The position numbers were made by a program, and so were the translations under genes. From positions 2,666,001 to 2,730,000 of the forward strand of contig NC_021499.1 in the NCBI RefSeq assembly GCF_000412695.1: a stretch of 64,000 nt of DNA, given 5' to 3'. The DNA is from Pseudomonas resinovorans NBRC 106553. Its GTDB lineage: Bacteria; Pseudomonadota; Gammaproteobacteria; Pseudomonadales; Pseudomonadaceae. The first letter of the stretch is position 1, and every line of letters begins with the position of its first letter. The notes beneath the pieces are model-generated. The model searched no databases, was not told where the DNA came from, and was given only the letters and a program-made list of their open reading frames with translations. Below, one piece after another: positions 24,940-33,583 of the stretch.

Positions 24940-25372
24940 TTTGGGCACCTTGGTGAAGAGGGGGTTGGAATTCGTCTACGGGGCCCATGTTACTGATGTG
25001 ATTTCGATGAAGAAGTGATGCTCGATGATGGTTGCCATCGACGTTAATGATAGTTGTATCGTGTCTATATAAAACAAATAGTTAGCCTGTTTTATGGGGC
25101 GTAATTACCTGAGATGGAATAGCCTTTTCCTTGGATTGGTATAATCGATAAAGTCGATCAATCTGCGCGATAGACTCGCTGCATCGTTGCCGATCCCGAG
25201 TGCTCGACCTGTCGCGATGCCGCTTGGTCCCCTCTGCAGGTGCCGTTCCAGAGCGCTCGTGGCGCTTTCGGCAGGTTGCCGGTAGTCCTGTCGCCAGCGC
25301 TGGAATTGAGCGCTTTTCTCCCCAGGCTGCGGGGACTAGGCTATTGGCACTTTTCAGCAAACGGATAGTGCT
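24940..25372. other. 433-bp gap between repeat-protein gene and yceH
   Basis: Holds the leftward promoter of the repeat protein and the rightward promoter of yceH. Bases about 25010-25160 are clearly AT-richer than the surroundings (for example tctatataaaacaaatagtt at 25064-25083). I see no gene, hairpin terminator or known RNA here. Confidence 0.4.
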
Positions 25373-26032
25373 ATGTCCACCGAGATCCATGCCCAGTTCG
25401 CCGACGCCCCTCTCTCTGCCATCGAGGCCCGGCTGCTTGGCAGCCTGATCGAGAAGCAGGCGACCACCCCCGAGTCCTACCCGCTGACCCTCAACGCGCT
25501 GGTGCTGGCCAGCAACCAGAAGACCAGCCGCGAGCCAGTGATGAACGTCACCCCCGGCCAGGCTGGCCAGGCGCTGCGCAACCTGGAGTCGCGCGGCCTG
25601 GTGAAGCTGGTGATGGGCAGTCGCGCCGACCGCTGGGAACAGCGCACCGACAAGGCACTGGAAGTGGTGCAGCCGCAATTGATCCTGATCGGTCTGTTGC
25701 TGTTGCGTGGCCCCCAGACCCTCGGCGAGCTGCTGACCCGCAGCAACCGCATGGCCGATTTCGACGACACTGAAGATGTGCGCCATCAGCTGGAACGCCT
25801 GGTTGCCCGTGGCCTGGTGGTGCTGATGCCGCGCCAGGGTGGCCAGCGCGAAGACCGCTACATGCACCTGATGGGTGAGCCGGCCGATCTCGAGGCGCTG
25901 CTGGAGGCCCGTGCCAGCCAGCCGGAGCGCGGCGACTCCCGTGCCGCGTCCGACAGCCGTCTCGAGGAGCTGGAAGCTCGGATCGTCGACCTGGAAGCGC
26001 GGCTGGCGCGTCTGGAGCAGCAGGGCGAGTGA
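25373..26032 (+). CDS. yceH: YceH family protein (DUF480)
   Basis: 219 aa. Two winged-helix modules typical of DUF480 ([45 protein letters not shown] and [19 protein letters not shown]), then a C-terminal coiled coil ([21 protein letters not shown]). Conserved in gammaproteobacteria; the function is not established, though the fold suggests nucleic-acid or protein binding. Length is normal for the family. Followed after 107 nt by the M14 peptidase gene. Confidence 0.93.
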   Translation: MSTEIHAQFADAPLSAIEARLLGSLIEKQATTPESYPLTLNALVLASNQKTSREPVMNVTPGQAGQALRNLESRGLVKLVMGSRADRWEQRTDKALEVVQPQLILIGLLLLRGPQTLGELLTRSNRMADFDDTEDVRHQLERLVARGLVVLMPRQGGQREDRYMHLMGEPADLEALLEARASQPERGDSRAASDSRLEELEARIVDLEARLARLEQQGE

Positions 26033-26139
26033 GCCTGGCACGGGGCGGCGGCTGTCCGTCGATGTCGCCCCGACGATTTCCCACTGCGGCGCGACCTGCG
26101 ATCCTGCACTTACCGTGAAACACCGCCCCTGAGGTATCC

Positions 26140-27270
26140 ATGAAGATCAGCTCGGACTTCGACAGCGGCAACATCGAAGTGATTGATGCCAGCAATCCGC
26201 AACAGGTGCTGCTGGCCATGCGCCCGGACCTGAAGAGCCATCACTTCCAGTGGTTCCACTTCAAGGTCGAGGGCCTGACCCCCGGCCAGCGCCATGGCTT
26301 CAGCCTGACCAACGCCGGGCAGTCGGCCTATAGCCACGCCTGGACCGGCTACAACGCCGCCGCTTCCTACGATCAGGTGAACTGGTTCCGTGTTCCCAGC
26401 AGCTTCGACGAGAAGGGTCTGCATTTCGCCCTGGAACCCACCCACGAGCAGATCTGGTTCGCCTACTTCGAACCCTACAGCCGCGCCCGCCACGACTGGC
26501 TGATCAGCGAGGCCCTGGACAAGGCCGACGCCGAGATCGTCGCCATCGGCAAGAGCATCGAGGGTCGCGAGATCCCCCTGCTGCGGATCAGCCGCAACCC
26601 CGAGGCACAGCGCAAGGTCTGGATCATCGCCCAGCAGCACCCCGGCGAGCATATGGCCGAGTGGTACATGGAGGGCGTGATCGAGCGCCTGTCGCGCCGC
26701 GACGATGGGGAGATGGACGCGCTGCTGGCCAAGGCCGACCTCTACCTGGTGCCGAACATGAACCCGGATGGCGCCTACCGTGGTCACCTGCGCACCAACG
26801 CCGCCGGCAAGGACCTCAACCGTGCCTGGCAGTCGGCCGACGACAGCGAGACCCCCGAGGTGTTCTTCGTCCAGCAGCAGATGCGCAAGGTGGGCGTGGA
26901 CCTGTTCCTCGACATCCACGGCGACGAGGAAATCCCCCACGTGTTCACGGCCGGCTGCGAAGGCAACCCCGGCTACACGCCGCGCCTGGAGGCCCTGGAA
27001 AGCGAGTTCCGCCAGCGCCTGGTGGACATGGGCGCCGAGTTCCAGATCGCGTTCGGCTATCCGCGCGACGAGCCGGGCAAGGCCAATACCACCCTGGCCT
27101 GCAACGCCGTGGGCATGGCTTTCGACTGCCTGTCGTTCACCATCGAGATGCCGTTCAAGGACCACGACGACAACCCGCACCCGCGCACGGCCTGGAACGG
27201 CGAGCGCTCCAAGCGCCTGGGCAAGGATGTGCTGTCGGTGGTGGCGGCCATGGTGGACAAGCTGCGCTGA
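26140..27270 (+). CDS. M14-family zinc carboxypeptidase (cytosolic carboxypeptidase-like)
   Basis: 376 aa, no signal peptide. An N-terminal beta domain (residues 1-130) is typical of the M14D/Nna1-like group. Zn ligands are H167 and E170 in QQHPGEHMAEW and the His of LFLDIHGDEEIPH; the catalytic Glu is in LSFTIEMPFKD. NPDGAYRGHLRTNAAGKDLNRAW matches the M14 substrate-binding stretch. The eukaryotic relatives trim C-terminal glutamates; the bacterial substrate is unknown. Followed directly by an intrinsic terminator. Confidence 0.92.
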   Translation: MKISSDFDSGNIEVIDASNPQQVLLAMRPDLKSHHFQWFHFKVEGLTPGQRHGFSLTNAGQSAYSHAWTGYNAAASYDQVNWFRVPSSFDEKGLHFALEPTHEQIWFAYFEPYSRARHDWLISEALDKADAEIVAIGKSIEGREIPLLRISRNPEAQRKVWIIAQQHPGEHMAEWYMEGVIERLSRRDDGEMDALLAKADLYLVPNMNPDGAYRGHLRTNAAGKDLNRAWQSADDSETPEVFFVQQQMRKVGVDLFLDIHGDEEIPHVFTAGCEGNPGYTPRLEALESEFRQRLVDMGAEFQIAFGYPRDEPGKANTTLACNAVGMAFDCLSFTIEMPFKDHDDNPHPRTAWNGERSKRLGKDVLSVVAAMVDKLR

Positions 27271-27285
27271 GTGCGCGGTGACAGA

Positions 27286-27311
27286 AAAACGGCCCCTGAT
27301 GGGGCCGTTTT
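27286..27311. terminator. Intrinsic terminator after the M14 peptidase gene
   Basis: aaaacggcccc / ggggccgtttt with a TGAT loop; A-rich on one side and T-rich on the other, so it can work in both directions. Confidence 0.88.
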
Positions 27312-27337
27312 CGTTGGTGGCGCTGAACTACGAATCG

Positions 27338-27447
27338 ATGGGTTTCGCTTCGCTCGCGGAACGCCGCCCGACCCATCCTACGAAAAGCACTGGGCCACCC
27401 GTAGGATGGGTTGAGGAACGATACCCATCGGCCATGTCCGGCCGATA
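27338..27447. repeat. REP-type pair, second family (GATGGGT...ACCCATCCTACGAA)
   Basis: Contains gatgggtttcgcttcgctcg, then cgacccatcctacgaa at about 27368-27384, followed by an inverted copy gtaggatgggttgagg...gatacccatc. It keeps an intact version of the target occupied by the IS110 element at 16740. Confidence 0.75.
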
Positions 27448-27450
27448 GGC

Positions 27451-28392
27451 TCAAACCCCGCTTTCGTTCTGCAGGTTGGCCTGGGTGATATTGCTGCCTT
27501 CCGGCACGCTGCGGGTCAGCCAGACGTTGCCGCCGATGGTCGAGCCCTTGCCGATGGTGATGCGGCCGAGGATGGTGGCGCCGGCGTAGATCACCACTTC
27601 GTCTTCCACTATCGGATGGCGCGGCTGGCCCTTCTGCAGGTTGCCTTCCTCATCCGCCGGGAAGCGCTTGGCGCCCAGGGTGACCGCCTGGTAGATGCGT
27701 ACCCGCTCGCCGATGATGGCCGTCTCGCCGATCACCACGCCCGTACCGTGGTCGATGAAGAAGCTCTTGCCGATGGTGGCGCCGGGGTGGATGTCGATGC
27801 CGGTGGCGGAATGGGCGATCTCCGCGATCATCCGCGCCAGCAGCGGCAGGCCGGCCTTGTAGAAGTAATGGGCGAGGCGGTGGTGGATCACCGCATGCAC
27901 ACCCGGATAGCAGATCAGCACCTCGTCCACGCTGCGCGCCGCCGGGTCGCCCTGGAAGGCGGCGAGCACGTCGGTATCCAGCAGGATGCGCAGCTGGGGG
28001 AGGGTGGCGGCGAAGCCCTTGACGATCTCGATGGCCTGGCAGGCGATGTCGTCGCCGCTGGCCCCGTTGTGCCGGGCGGCATAGGACAGTTCGCGGCGTA
28101 CCTCGCCGGCCAGGGCGTTCAGCGCCACGTCCAGGGTATGGCCAACGTAGAAGTCTTCGCTTTCCTCACGCAGGTCGGCCGGGCCGAGGCGCATGGGGAA
28201 CAGGGCACCGGACAGGGCTTCGATGATGTGCCCGACCGTGACCCGCGAAGGCAGCTCGCGGCCGCCGCGGTCCTGCAGTCGGCCATGCTGGCTGCGCCAT
28301 TGGGCGCGGGCGTCGCGCAGCTCATTGACGATCTGGTCGAGCTGCCAATTGACCGGCCGGCAGCCGGTGGCGACATAGGGGAGTCTGTTCAT
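27451..28392 (-). CDS. epsC: Serine O-acetyltransferase, EpsC type
   Basis: 313 aa. An N-terminal helical domain is followed by hexapeptide-repeat left-handed beta helix (GIDIHPGATIGKSFFIDHGTGVVIGETAIIGERVRIYQAVTLGAKRF; GATILGRITIGKGSTIGGNVWLT). Catalytic His residues sit in IDHGTGVVIGE and HPGA. It transfers acetyl from acetyl-CoA to L-serine, giving O-acetylserine for cysteine synthesis. The insert KRFPADEEGNLQKGQPRHPIVEDEV is typical of EpsC rather than CysE. The isolated location fits a second, non-cysE serine acetyltransferase. Confidence 0.92.
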   Translation of the reverse strand: MNRLPYVATGCRPVNWQLDQIVNELRDARAQWRSQHGRLQDRGGRELPSRVTVGHIIEALSGALFPMRLGPADLREESEDFYVGHTLDVALNALAGEVRRELSYAARHNGASGDDIACQAIEIVKGFAATLPQLRILLDTDVLAAFQGDPAARSVDEVLICYPGVHAVIHHRLAHYFYKAGLPLLARMIAEIAHSATGIDIHPGATIGKSFFIDHGTGVVIGETAIIGERVRIYQAVTLGAKRFPADEEGNLQKGQPRHPIVEDEVVIYAGATILGRITIGKGSTIGGNVWLTRSVPEGSNITQANLQNESGV

Positions 28393-28482
28393 TGGGGTAC
28401 CTGTAAGGCGCGGTCCGGATCGCTATAGCGTGCGGAGAATCACCTGTTCTGCGCAAGAGGTGATTCGCCGGAAATGCCCGTT

Positions 28483-29373
28483 TCAGTCGGCGGGCAGGGG
28501 TTGAACCTGCTTGCGTGGAGCCGTGGTGACGGTACAGCCGACGGAGGCGAGGATGATGCAGAGAATCGCCAGCCATTGCAGCGCCGTCAGGTGCTCGCCG
28601 AGGAACAACAGCCCGGAGAGCGCGCCGAACGCCGGCTCGATGCTCATCAGGGTGCCGAAGGTCTGCGCCGGCAGGCGGGTCAGGGCGACCATTTCCAGGG
28701 TGTAGGGAATGGCGGTGGAGAGCAGGGCGACCCCCAGGGCCACGGGCAGCAGCTCGGGTCGCAGCAGGTCGGCGCCTGCGTGAACGATGCCCACCGGGGC
28801 GATGAAGACGGCCGCCACCAGTACGCCGAGGGCCGCGCCCTGCATGCCGTGGTCGCTGCCGGCGCGAGCGCCGTAGATGATGTAGAGCGCCCAGCAGACA
28901 CCCGCGCCCAGGGCATAGGCCATGCCGGTCGGGTCCAGATGCGCTTCGGTCTTGCCCAGGGGCAGCAGGAGCCAGAGGCCGAGCGCGGCCAGGCCGATCC
29001 AGACGAAGTCGATGGTGCGACGCGACGCGAACAATGCGACGGCCAGCGGCCCGGTGAACTCCAGGGCCACGGCGATCCCCAGCGGGATAGTGCGCAGGGA
29101 CATGTAGAACAGCAGGTTCATGCCGCCCAGTGCCACGCCGTACATCAGCAGCGCGGGCAGGGACGACTTGCTGATCCGGGCGCGCCAGGGCCGCAGGATC
29201 AGCACCAGGAAGATGGCGGCGAACACCAGGCGCAGGGTGGTGGTGCCCTGGGCGCCGATCACCGGGAACAGGGTCTTGGCCAGGGAGGCCCCGCTCTGGA
29301 TGGAGGCCATGGCGACCAGGAGGACGGAAACGGGCAGTAAGGTGGAAGCGAAGCGACTCGACAGCGACGACAT
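28483..29373 (-). CDS. rhtA: RhtA-like threonine/homoserine exporter (EamA/DMT family)
   Basis: 296 aa with ten membrane segments in two EamA halves (LLPVSVLLVAMASIQSGASLAKTLFPVIG...; GAALGVLVAAVFIAPVGIVHAG...). Length and the start SRFASTLLPVSVLLVAMASIQ match RhtA closely. Predicted to export threonine, homoserine or related amino acids at the inner membrane. Divergent from an XRE-cupin regulator, with a perfect 6-3-6 dyad between the two start codons. Confidence 0.85.
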   Translation of the reverse strand: MSSLSSRFASTLLPVSVLLVAMASIQSGASLAKTLFPVIGAQGTTTLRLVFAAIFLVLILRPWRARISKSSLPALLMYGVALGGMNLLFYMSLRTIPLGIAVALEFTGPLAVALFASRRTIDFVWIGLAALGLWLLLPLGKTEAHLDPTGMAYALGAGVCWALYIIYGARAGSDHGMQGAALGVLVAAVFIAPVGIVHAGADLLRPELLPVALGVALLSTAIPYTLEMVALTRLPAQTFGTLMSIEPAFGALSGLLFLGEHLTALQWLAILCIILASVGCTVTTAPRKQVQPLPAD

Positions 29374-29418
29374 GGGGCGAATCCGGGCGATGGCCAGGGG
29401 GCTGGCGCGTTGGAATGG

Positions 29419-29433
29419 TTATGTGCAACATAA
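29419..29433. promoter_or_regulatory. Dyad operator between rhtA-like gene and XRE-cupin gene
   Basis: TTATGT-GCA-ACATAA, perfect 6-3-6 inverted repeat. A weaker related dyad gcaatatgttgc lies at 29455-29466, inside the regulator's first codons. Likely binding site of the XRE-cupin regulator for autoregulation and exporter control. Confidence 0.55.
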
Positions 29434-29450
29434 TGCGCAAAAGGCAGGGT

Positions 29451-30023
29451 ATGAGCAATATGTTGCCCAAGACAGATGAACGCCCCAATGTCCTCGAGCA
29501 CGTCTCCGAGAATGTCCGCCGCCTGCGTCGCGCCGCTGGCCTCAGCCAGGAGGCCCTGGCGACCGCTGCGGGGGTCAGCCGGCGCATGCTGGTGGGTATC
29601 GAGGGCGGCGATGTAAACGTCAGCCTGGCCACCCTCGACCGCATCGCCGCCGCGCTGGGCGTACTGTTTCCGGACCTGGTCCAGCAGCCCGACCGTCCCG
29701 ATCGCTCGCGGATCAACGCCGTGGCCTGGGTCGGCAGCAAGCCGGGCAGCCGCGCCACGCTCCTGGCGAGCACGGCGGCGCGGCGCGAGGTGGAACTCTG
29801 GAGCTGGTCCCTGGCGCCGGGCGAGCGCTACCGGGCGGAACCGGACGCCGAAGGCTGGCGCGAGATGATCTATGTGATCGAGGGCTGCCTGAGCGTGCAC
29901 AGCGGTGATGAGTGCAAGCGGGTGGAGGCCGGGGATTTCCTGGTGTTCGGCAGCGACCGCTCCTACGTCTACGCCAACGAGGGCGACGAGCCGGTGCGGT
30001 TCATCCGCAACGTACTGACCTGA
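29451..30023 (+). CDS. XRE-family regulator with cupin sensor domain
   Basis: 190 aa from MSNMLPKTDE. Helix-turn-helix: VSENVRRLRRAAGLSQEALATAAGVSRRMLVGIEGGDVNVSLATLDRIAAALGV. C-terminal cupin barrel: ELWSWSLAPGERYRAEPDAEGWREMIYVIEGCLSVHSGDE...FLVFGSDRSYVYANEG. In this family the cupin binds a small effector, often an amino acid. Divergent from the RhtA-like exporter, which it presumably regulates through the TTATGT-GCA-ACATAA site. Confidence 0.9.
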   Translation: MSNMLPKTDERPNVLEHVSENVRRLRRAAGLSQEALATAAGVSRRMLVGIEGGDVNVSLATLDRIAAALGVLFPDLVQQPDRPDRSRINAVAWVGSKPGSRATLLASTAARREVELWSWSLAPGERYRAEPDAEGWREMIYVIEGCLSVHSGDECKRVEAGDFLVFGSDRSYVYANEGDEPVRFIRNVLT

Positions 30024-30026
30024 ACC

Positions 30027-30497
30027 TCAGAAGTAGACCCCGACGTTGACCATCAGCGCCGCCGCCCCCAGCAGCACCACCTCGCCTCCGACCCGGCCGA
30101 GCTGCACCCCCAGCGAGGGGATGATGGCCGGCGCTACGTGAAAGCGGTTCAGCGGAATCTTGTCGCGGTAATCGCCCCGGTAGCCTTGCAGGGCACCGGC
30201 GGAAATCTTGAAGTAGAAGGGCGTGTCTTCGAAGTTGAAACGCTTGCCGGCATAGACGTATTGGCTGCGCTGGTAGAACGAGTTTTTGAAGGTCGCGCCC
30301 CCGATGATCAGGTCGTTTCTGGTGGTGTACTCCAGGCCGATCAGCTCCTGGTGGTTGTTGTGGTCGGGGTCGTGATTGAAGTGTGTGGTGTAGGCGCTGG
30401 TCTGCAGGTACCAGTTCCATTCCTCGGCCCAACTGGTCTGGGCGAGCGTTGCGGTCAGCGCCAACGTGAGGACTGTCGGTAGTCGGACGGATTTCAT
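30027..30497 (-). CDS. Small outer-membrane beta-barrel protein
   Basis: 156 aa from MKSVRLP (GAGGAG about 12 nt upstream). A signal peptide ends near QTSWAEE, followed by short amphipathic strands with aromatic edges (WNWYLQTSAYTTHF, QELIGLEYTTRNDLIIGGATF, FYFKISAGALQGY) and a terminal ...VNVGVYF ending in Phe, as outer-membrane barrels do. Relatives are often labelled 'sn-glycerol-3-phosphate transporter' in Pseudomonas, a label I consider unproven. PagP/PagL-like size, but the catalytic motifs of those enzymes are not evident. Confidence 0.7.
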   Translation of the reverse strand: MKSVRLPTVLTLALTATLAQTSWAEEWNWYLQTSAYTTHFNHDPDHNNHQELIGLEYTTRNDLIIGGATFKNSFYQRSQYVYAGKRFNFEDTPFYFKISAGALQGYRGDYRDKIPLNRFHVAPAIIPSLGVQLGRVGGEVVLLGAAALMVNVGVYF

Positions 30498-30570
30498 GGG
30501 ACAGGCGCTCCTCGCCTTCAAGATGCCTCCTTACTATAGAGGCCATCGCGCGCGCAGGAGCGTTTTCGTT

Positions 30571-30611
30571 GTGGGGGCGAATTCATTCGCCAAGGGCGGC
30601 CTGGCTGCCCC
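30571..30611. repeat. Single REP element
   Basis: gtgggggcgaattcattcgcc followed by aagggcggcctggctgcccc; first half of the doublets seen elsewhere in the window. Confidence 0.7.
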
Positions 30612-30633
30612 TGCAAGGTATCAGGGCGGACGC

Positions 30634-30969
30634 TCAGTCCTGCGCGTCTTCGTCCTCATCCTCGGCATCGCCGCCGAAGGCATCCAGGCAGCGCAGGGCG
30701 TGCTCGGCGTCGCTGCCGGCGAGCTTCCAGCAACCGCTTTCGGCATCGAAGCGCGCGGCCTGCACGGCGGCCTGGGTGAAGCGCCATTCGCGACGGTTGC
30801 GGCCGTCCATGCACTCCACACGCAGCAGCTGCGCGTCGGGCTCGCCCGGCTGACCCGCTTCCAGTGCGTCCAGCAGGGACTCGTCCAGGTCGAACTCCCA
30901 GGCGTGCAGGTCGTCGATTTCGAGCATGTCGGCGGCCAGCAGGGCGTCCAGCAGGGTTTCGTGGGGCAT
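30634..30969 (-). CDS. Acidic hypothetical protein (DUF5629-like)
   Basis: 111 aa, start MPHETLLDALLAADMLEIDDLHAW at 30969. Strongly acidic, ending GGDAEDEDEDAQD, with no signal or membrane span. I recognise the opening as a Pseudomonas-restricted DUF5629-like family, from memory. Lies 55 nt downstream of the 2OG-oxygenase gene and is probably co-transcribed with it. Function unknown. Confidence 0.7.
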   Translation of the reverse strand: MPHETLLDALLAADMLEIDDLHAWEFDLDESLLDALEAGQPGEPDAQLLRVECMDGRNRREWRFTQAAVQAARFDAESGCWKLAGSDAEHALRCLDAFGGDAEDEDEDAQD

Positions 30970-31024
30970 CGGTGTTCTTCCATCAGGGGGCGGAGGGGCG
31001 CGGCATGATAAGACAGGACGCCCC

Positions 31025-32125
31025 TCATTGCTCGGCCGGGCTCTCCAGGTACTGCTGGTTCTCGTCGCGGATTCGCTTGCCCGCTTCGTCATAGAGGAAG
31101 GGCAGGAACATGTAGCGGCAGCCGGCGCTGACTGGCGTGGCCTCGTGCAGCAGTGAGCAGGAGAACACCACGGCGCCGCCGGTGGGGGCGCTGTAGAGAC
31201 TGTGGCCGAACTCCGGGAAGCGCAGGCAGCCGCCCTCGTATTCGCCGCTGTTGAGGAACAGGGAAACCGCGAAGCGGCGATGGGCGGTGCCCTTGGTGGT
31301 GTTGTCGCGATGGGGGCGGAAGTGGCCGCCTTCAGCGGCGTCGTAGCAGGCCACCAGATAGCGCTCCATGCGTGTGGCCTGGAACTGGAAGGCCTTGTGG
31401 ATTTCCGGTACCAGGCGCGTGGTGATGCGCTGCATGCAAGCCTGGCGCAGCGTTTCGTCCTCCACGGCGCAGTCGCGGCGGCGCTTGTGCTCGTGCTTCT
31501 GCATCTGCACCGTCTTGCCATCGCGCTCGACCATGAAGCCCGACTCGCTGCCTCCAAAGCGCTGGTAGTAACCGATCAGCTCCCGGCACAGCTCCGGCTC
31601 GAAGATCCGTGGGATCACCAGCACCGGCGCCTGTACCCGGGCGCCGGCCGTAGCGGGGATCGGCTCCTGGGCCCGGAGCAGGGCCAGCAAGGCGTCGACA
31701 TGGCCTTCGCCACCGGGGGCGATGGGGAGCACGGCGATCACCCGCAGGCGCGGGTCCAGCAGGTAGCTCATCTGGCGGATGGCGCCGTCCGGACGCTGCG
31801 CGCCGTAGAGGCCACAGATGCTGCGGTCCATGTCCCAGAAGAAGCGGATGCCCGGCAACAGGTCGCGCAGGCGCTGCTGCTCGCGGTCCCGCGGGTCCAC
31901 GGTGACGCCGAAGAAGCTCGCCTGGTCGTCGTCGAAATGCTCGCGGCGCGCCAGCAGGTCAGCGAGGACCCGCGAGGCGGTGGGGTCGGCGGAGGAACCG
32001 AGAAAACTGAGGACGATGTAGCGCCCGGCAGCGGTGTCGAAGGTGAAGCGCTCGCGGCTGGGTGTGCTGCTGGTGAACCAGGGCACCGCTTCGCCCGGGC
32101 CCACGGGTGAGTTGCGCTGGGTCAT
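31025..32125 (-). CDS. Fusion: peroxiredoxin-like domain + 2OG-Fe(II) prolyl-hydroxylase-like oxygenase
   Basis: 366 aa. Residues 10-155 have the thioredoxin/AhpC-TSA fold (ERFTFDTAAGRYIVLSFLGSS..., FFGVTVDPRDREQQRLRD, MSYLLDPRLRVIAV), but the peroxidatic Cys position (SFLGSSADPTASR) holds no Cys, so it is unlikely to be an active peroxidase. Residues 165-360 form a 2OG-Fe(II) dioxygenase with iron ligands H272 and D274 (FRPHRDN), H327 (LLHEATP) and 2OG-binding R337 (GCRYMF). Probably hydroxylates a protein or small substrate; the target is unknown. Confidence 0.85.
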   Translation of the reverse strand: MTQRNSPVGPGEAVPWFTSSTPSRERFTFDTAAGRYIVLSFLGSSADPTASRVLADLLARREHFDDDQASFFGVTVDPRDREQQRLRDLLPGIRFFWDMDRSICGLYGAQRPDGAIRQMSYLLDPRLRVIAVLPIAPGGEGHVDALLALLRAQEPIPATAGARVQAPVLVIPRIFEPELCRELIGYYQRFGGSESGFMVERDGKTVQMQKHEHKRRRDCAVEDETLRQACMQRITTRLVPEIHKAFQFQATRMERYLVACYDAAEGGHFRPHRDNTTKGTAHRRFAVSLFLNSGEYEGGCLRFPEFGHSLYSAPTGGAVVFSCSLLHEATPVSAGCRYMFLPFLYDEAGKRIRDENQQYLESPAEQ

Positions 32126-32244
32126 GATTGCCTCCGGTAGCCTGACCTCAAGCTAGCCGAAATGCCGAACTCCTGCCTTGCCGGGGCGCCGGACGCGGCT
32201 TCGCGAGGTCTGAGCGGCACTCTGCCCGCCCCGGATGATCCTCA

Positions 32245-32565
32245 TCAGGGCTTGCGCGGCGCCGCCAGTGTGTCGGCTTCGGCGATGTGGGCCTTGTGCG
32301 ACTTGCGCTCGTACAGGCATAGCTCGCGGCCACGCTGGTTCTTCATGTGCGGCTGCGGGTAGCGGCCTTCCAGCAGCAGGGCGGTGAGCCCGAGGCGGTC
32401 GTCGAACAACACCGGTGCGCCGGCGGGGCGGACATCCTTCAGGCCGCTGGCGGCCTTGCAGGCATTCAGGAGGCGGGCGTCGTGGTCCTTCCAGGCCTGG
32501 TCGCCGGAGGCGTTGGCCTGGGCGGCGAAGAGGGTGGCGGCAAGCAGCAGGTAGCGGATATCCAA
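32245..32565 (-). CDS. Small exported hypothetical protein
   Basis: 106 aa. Start inferred at TTG 32565, 8 nt after GAGGAA, because it begins a good signal peptide (LDIRYLLLAATLFAAQANAS). The mature part has two Cys (LLNACKAASG, RELCLYERKSHK) that could form a disulfide, and a SHKAHIAEAD tail. No family recognised. The same TTG-start problem could lead annotation pipelines to miss or mis-start it. Confidence 0.65.
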   Translation of the reverse strand: MDIRYLLLAATLFAAQANASGDQAWKDHDARLLNACKAASGLKDVRPAGAPVLFDDRLGLTALLLEGRYPQPHMKNQRGRELCLYERKSHKAHIAEADTLAAPRKP

Positions 32566-32650
32566 GGGGTGTTCCTCGCTTTCGGGTTGGCGATCCTGCC
32601 ATGGACATCCGCGAGCGCCCATCGGTTTCCCGATTCGGCGTCAAATCCCT

Positions 32651-32708
32651 GTAGGAGCGAGCTTTGCTCGCGAACGGCGTCTCCTCCCGAGTGGAGCCCG
32701 CTCCTACG
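32651..32708. repeat. REP pair (GTAGGAGCGAGCT type)
   Basis: gtaggagcgagctttgctcgcg at the left and cccgctcctacg at the right; the subtype with GAGCGAGCTCTGCTCGCG also seen near 36111, 36642 and 40515. Confidence 0.7.
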
Positions 32709-32717
32709 AGGCACTGC

Positions 32718-32975
32718 TCAATAGTCGTTCTTGCACCCGGTTCCCCAGACCAGGTACTCGATCGTCCTCTCCTGCATCTGGCTGTCCTCGAAGGTCATGC
32801 GCGCCGGCCCGATGCCACAGAAGGTGGTCAGGTCGGTCATTTGCACTACCCGTTGGATGTCCAGGCGCATGCCGTACTCGTATTCCGTTACCGGCTGCGT
32901 CGCCTGGTCCGTGGTGGCGGCCAGGGTGGCAGTGGAAGCAAGGCTGAGAGTCAAGGCGACGACAAGGGTTTTCAT
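32718..32975 (-). CDS. DUF2790 family periplasmic protein
   Basis: 85 aa. Signal peptide MKTLVVALTLSLASTATLAA; the mature part holds the DUF2790 pattern YEYGMRLDIQRVVQM...CGIGPARMTFEDSQM. A good AGGAG site precedes the ATG. The family is essentially confined to Pseudomonas and has no known function; some members are copper- or stress-responsive (from memory). It lies between the exported small protein and the cytochrome b561 operon. Confidence 0.88.
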   Translation of the reverse strand: MKTLVVALTLSLASTATLAATTDQATQPVTEYEYGMRLDIQRVVQMTDLTTFCGIGPARMTFEDSQMQERTIEYLVWGTGCKNDY

Positions 32976-33022
32976 GGTGGATTCTCCTACTGGAGAGGGG
33001 GAGGTTGCGGGAAGTCCCGCGC

Positions 33023-33583
33023 CTACTGACCGTCAGGCAACCTGCGGATGCCAGTGCCGGTGGTCATGCTCGATAGCACCCCATCCCTGCGGATGAGTGC
33101 GTGGTAGAGGGCCGCCGCCAGGTGCGCCAGGATGCCGATGAACAGCAGGTACGCCAGTACAGTGTGGGCCAGGCGCAGCGCGGCATAGAGCTGTGCGTCG
33201 TGCGGGACGATGGGCGGCAGTAGCAGACGCTCGTGAAGCGCCACCGGGTAACCCCCGGCGGACTGCATCGCCCAGCCCACCAGGGGCAGGGCGATCATCA
33301 GCGCGTAGAGCAACAGATGGGACAGCTTGGCCAGGCGTTGCTGCCAGGACGGCATGTCCGCCGGCAGCGGCGGCAGGGGGCGGGCCAGACGCACCGCCAG
33401 GCGCACCAGCGCCAGTGCCAGCAGGGCTATCCCCAGGGGCTTGTGCAGGGCCACCAGCGCGTCATGGCGCGGCGACAGGTCGCCCACCATGCTTATGCCG
33501 ATGAACAGCATGGCCAGCAGCAGGATCGCCATCAGCCAGTGGATGACCCGCAGCAGCGGGGCGAAATGGGTGGGCGCGGTCAT
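33023..33583 (-). CDS. Cytochrome b561
   Basis: 186 aa, four membrane helices. Haem-ligand histidines are visible in LRVIHWLMAILLLAM, ALHKPLGIALLALAL, LAKLSHLLLYALMIALPLVGWAM and RLAHTVLAYLLFIGILAHLAAALYH. Di-haem quinol oxidase-type membrane protein that can pass electrons from ubiquinol to a periplasmic partner. Its start overlaps the stop of the catalase-family peroxidase gene by 4 nt, so it probably feeds that enzyme. Confidence 0.93.
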   Translation of the reverse strand: MTAPTHFAPLLRVIHWLMAILLLAMLFIGISMVGDLSPRHDALVALHKPLGIALLALALVRLAVRLARPLPPLPADMPSWQQRLAKLSHLLLYALMIALPLVGWAMQSAGGYPVALHERLLLPPIVPHDAQLYAALRLAHTVLAYLLFIGILAHLAAALYHALIRRDGVLSSMTTGTGIRRLPDGQ

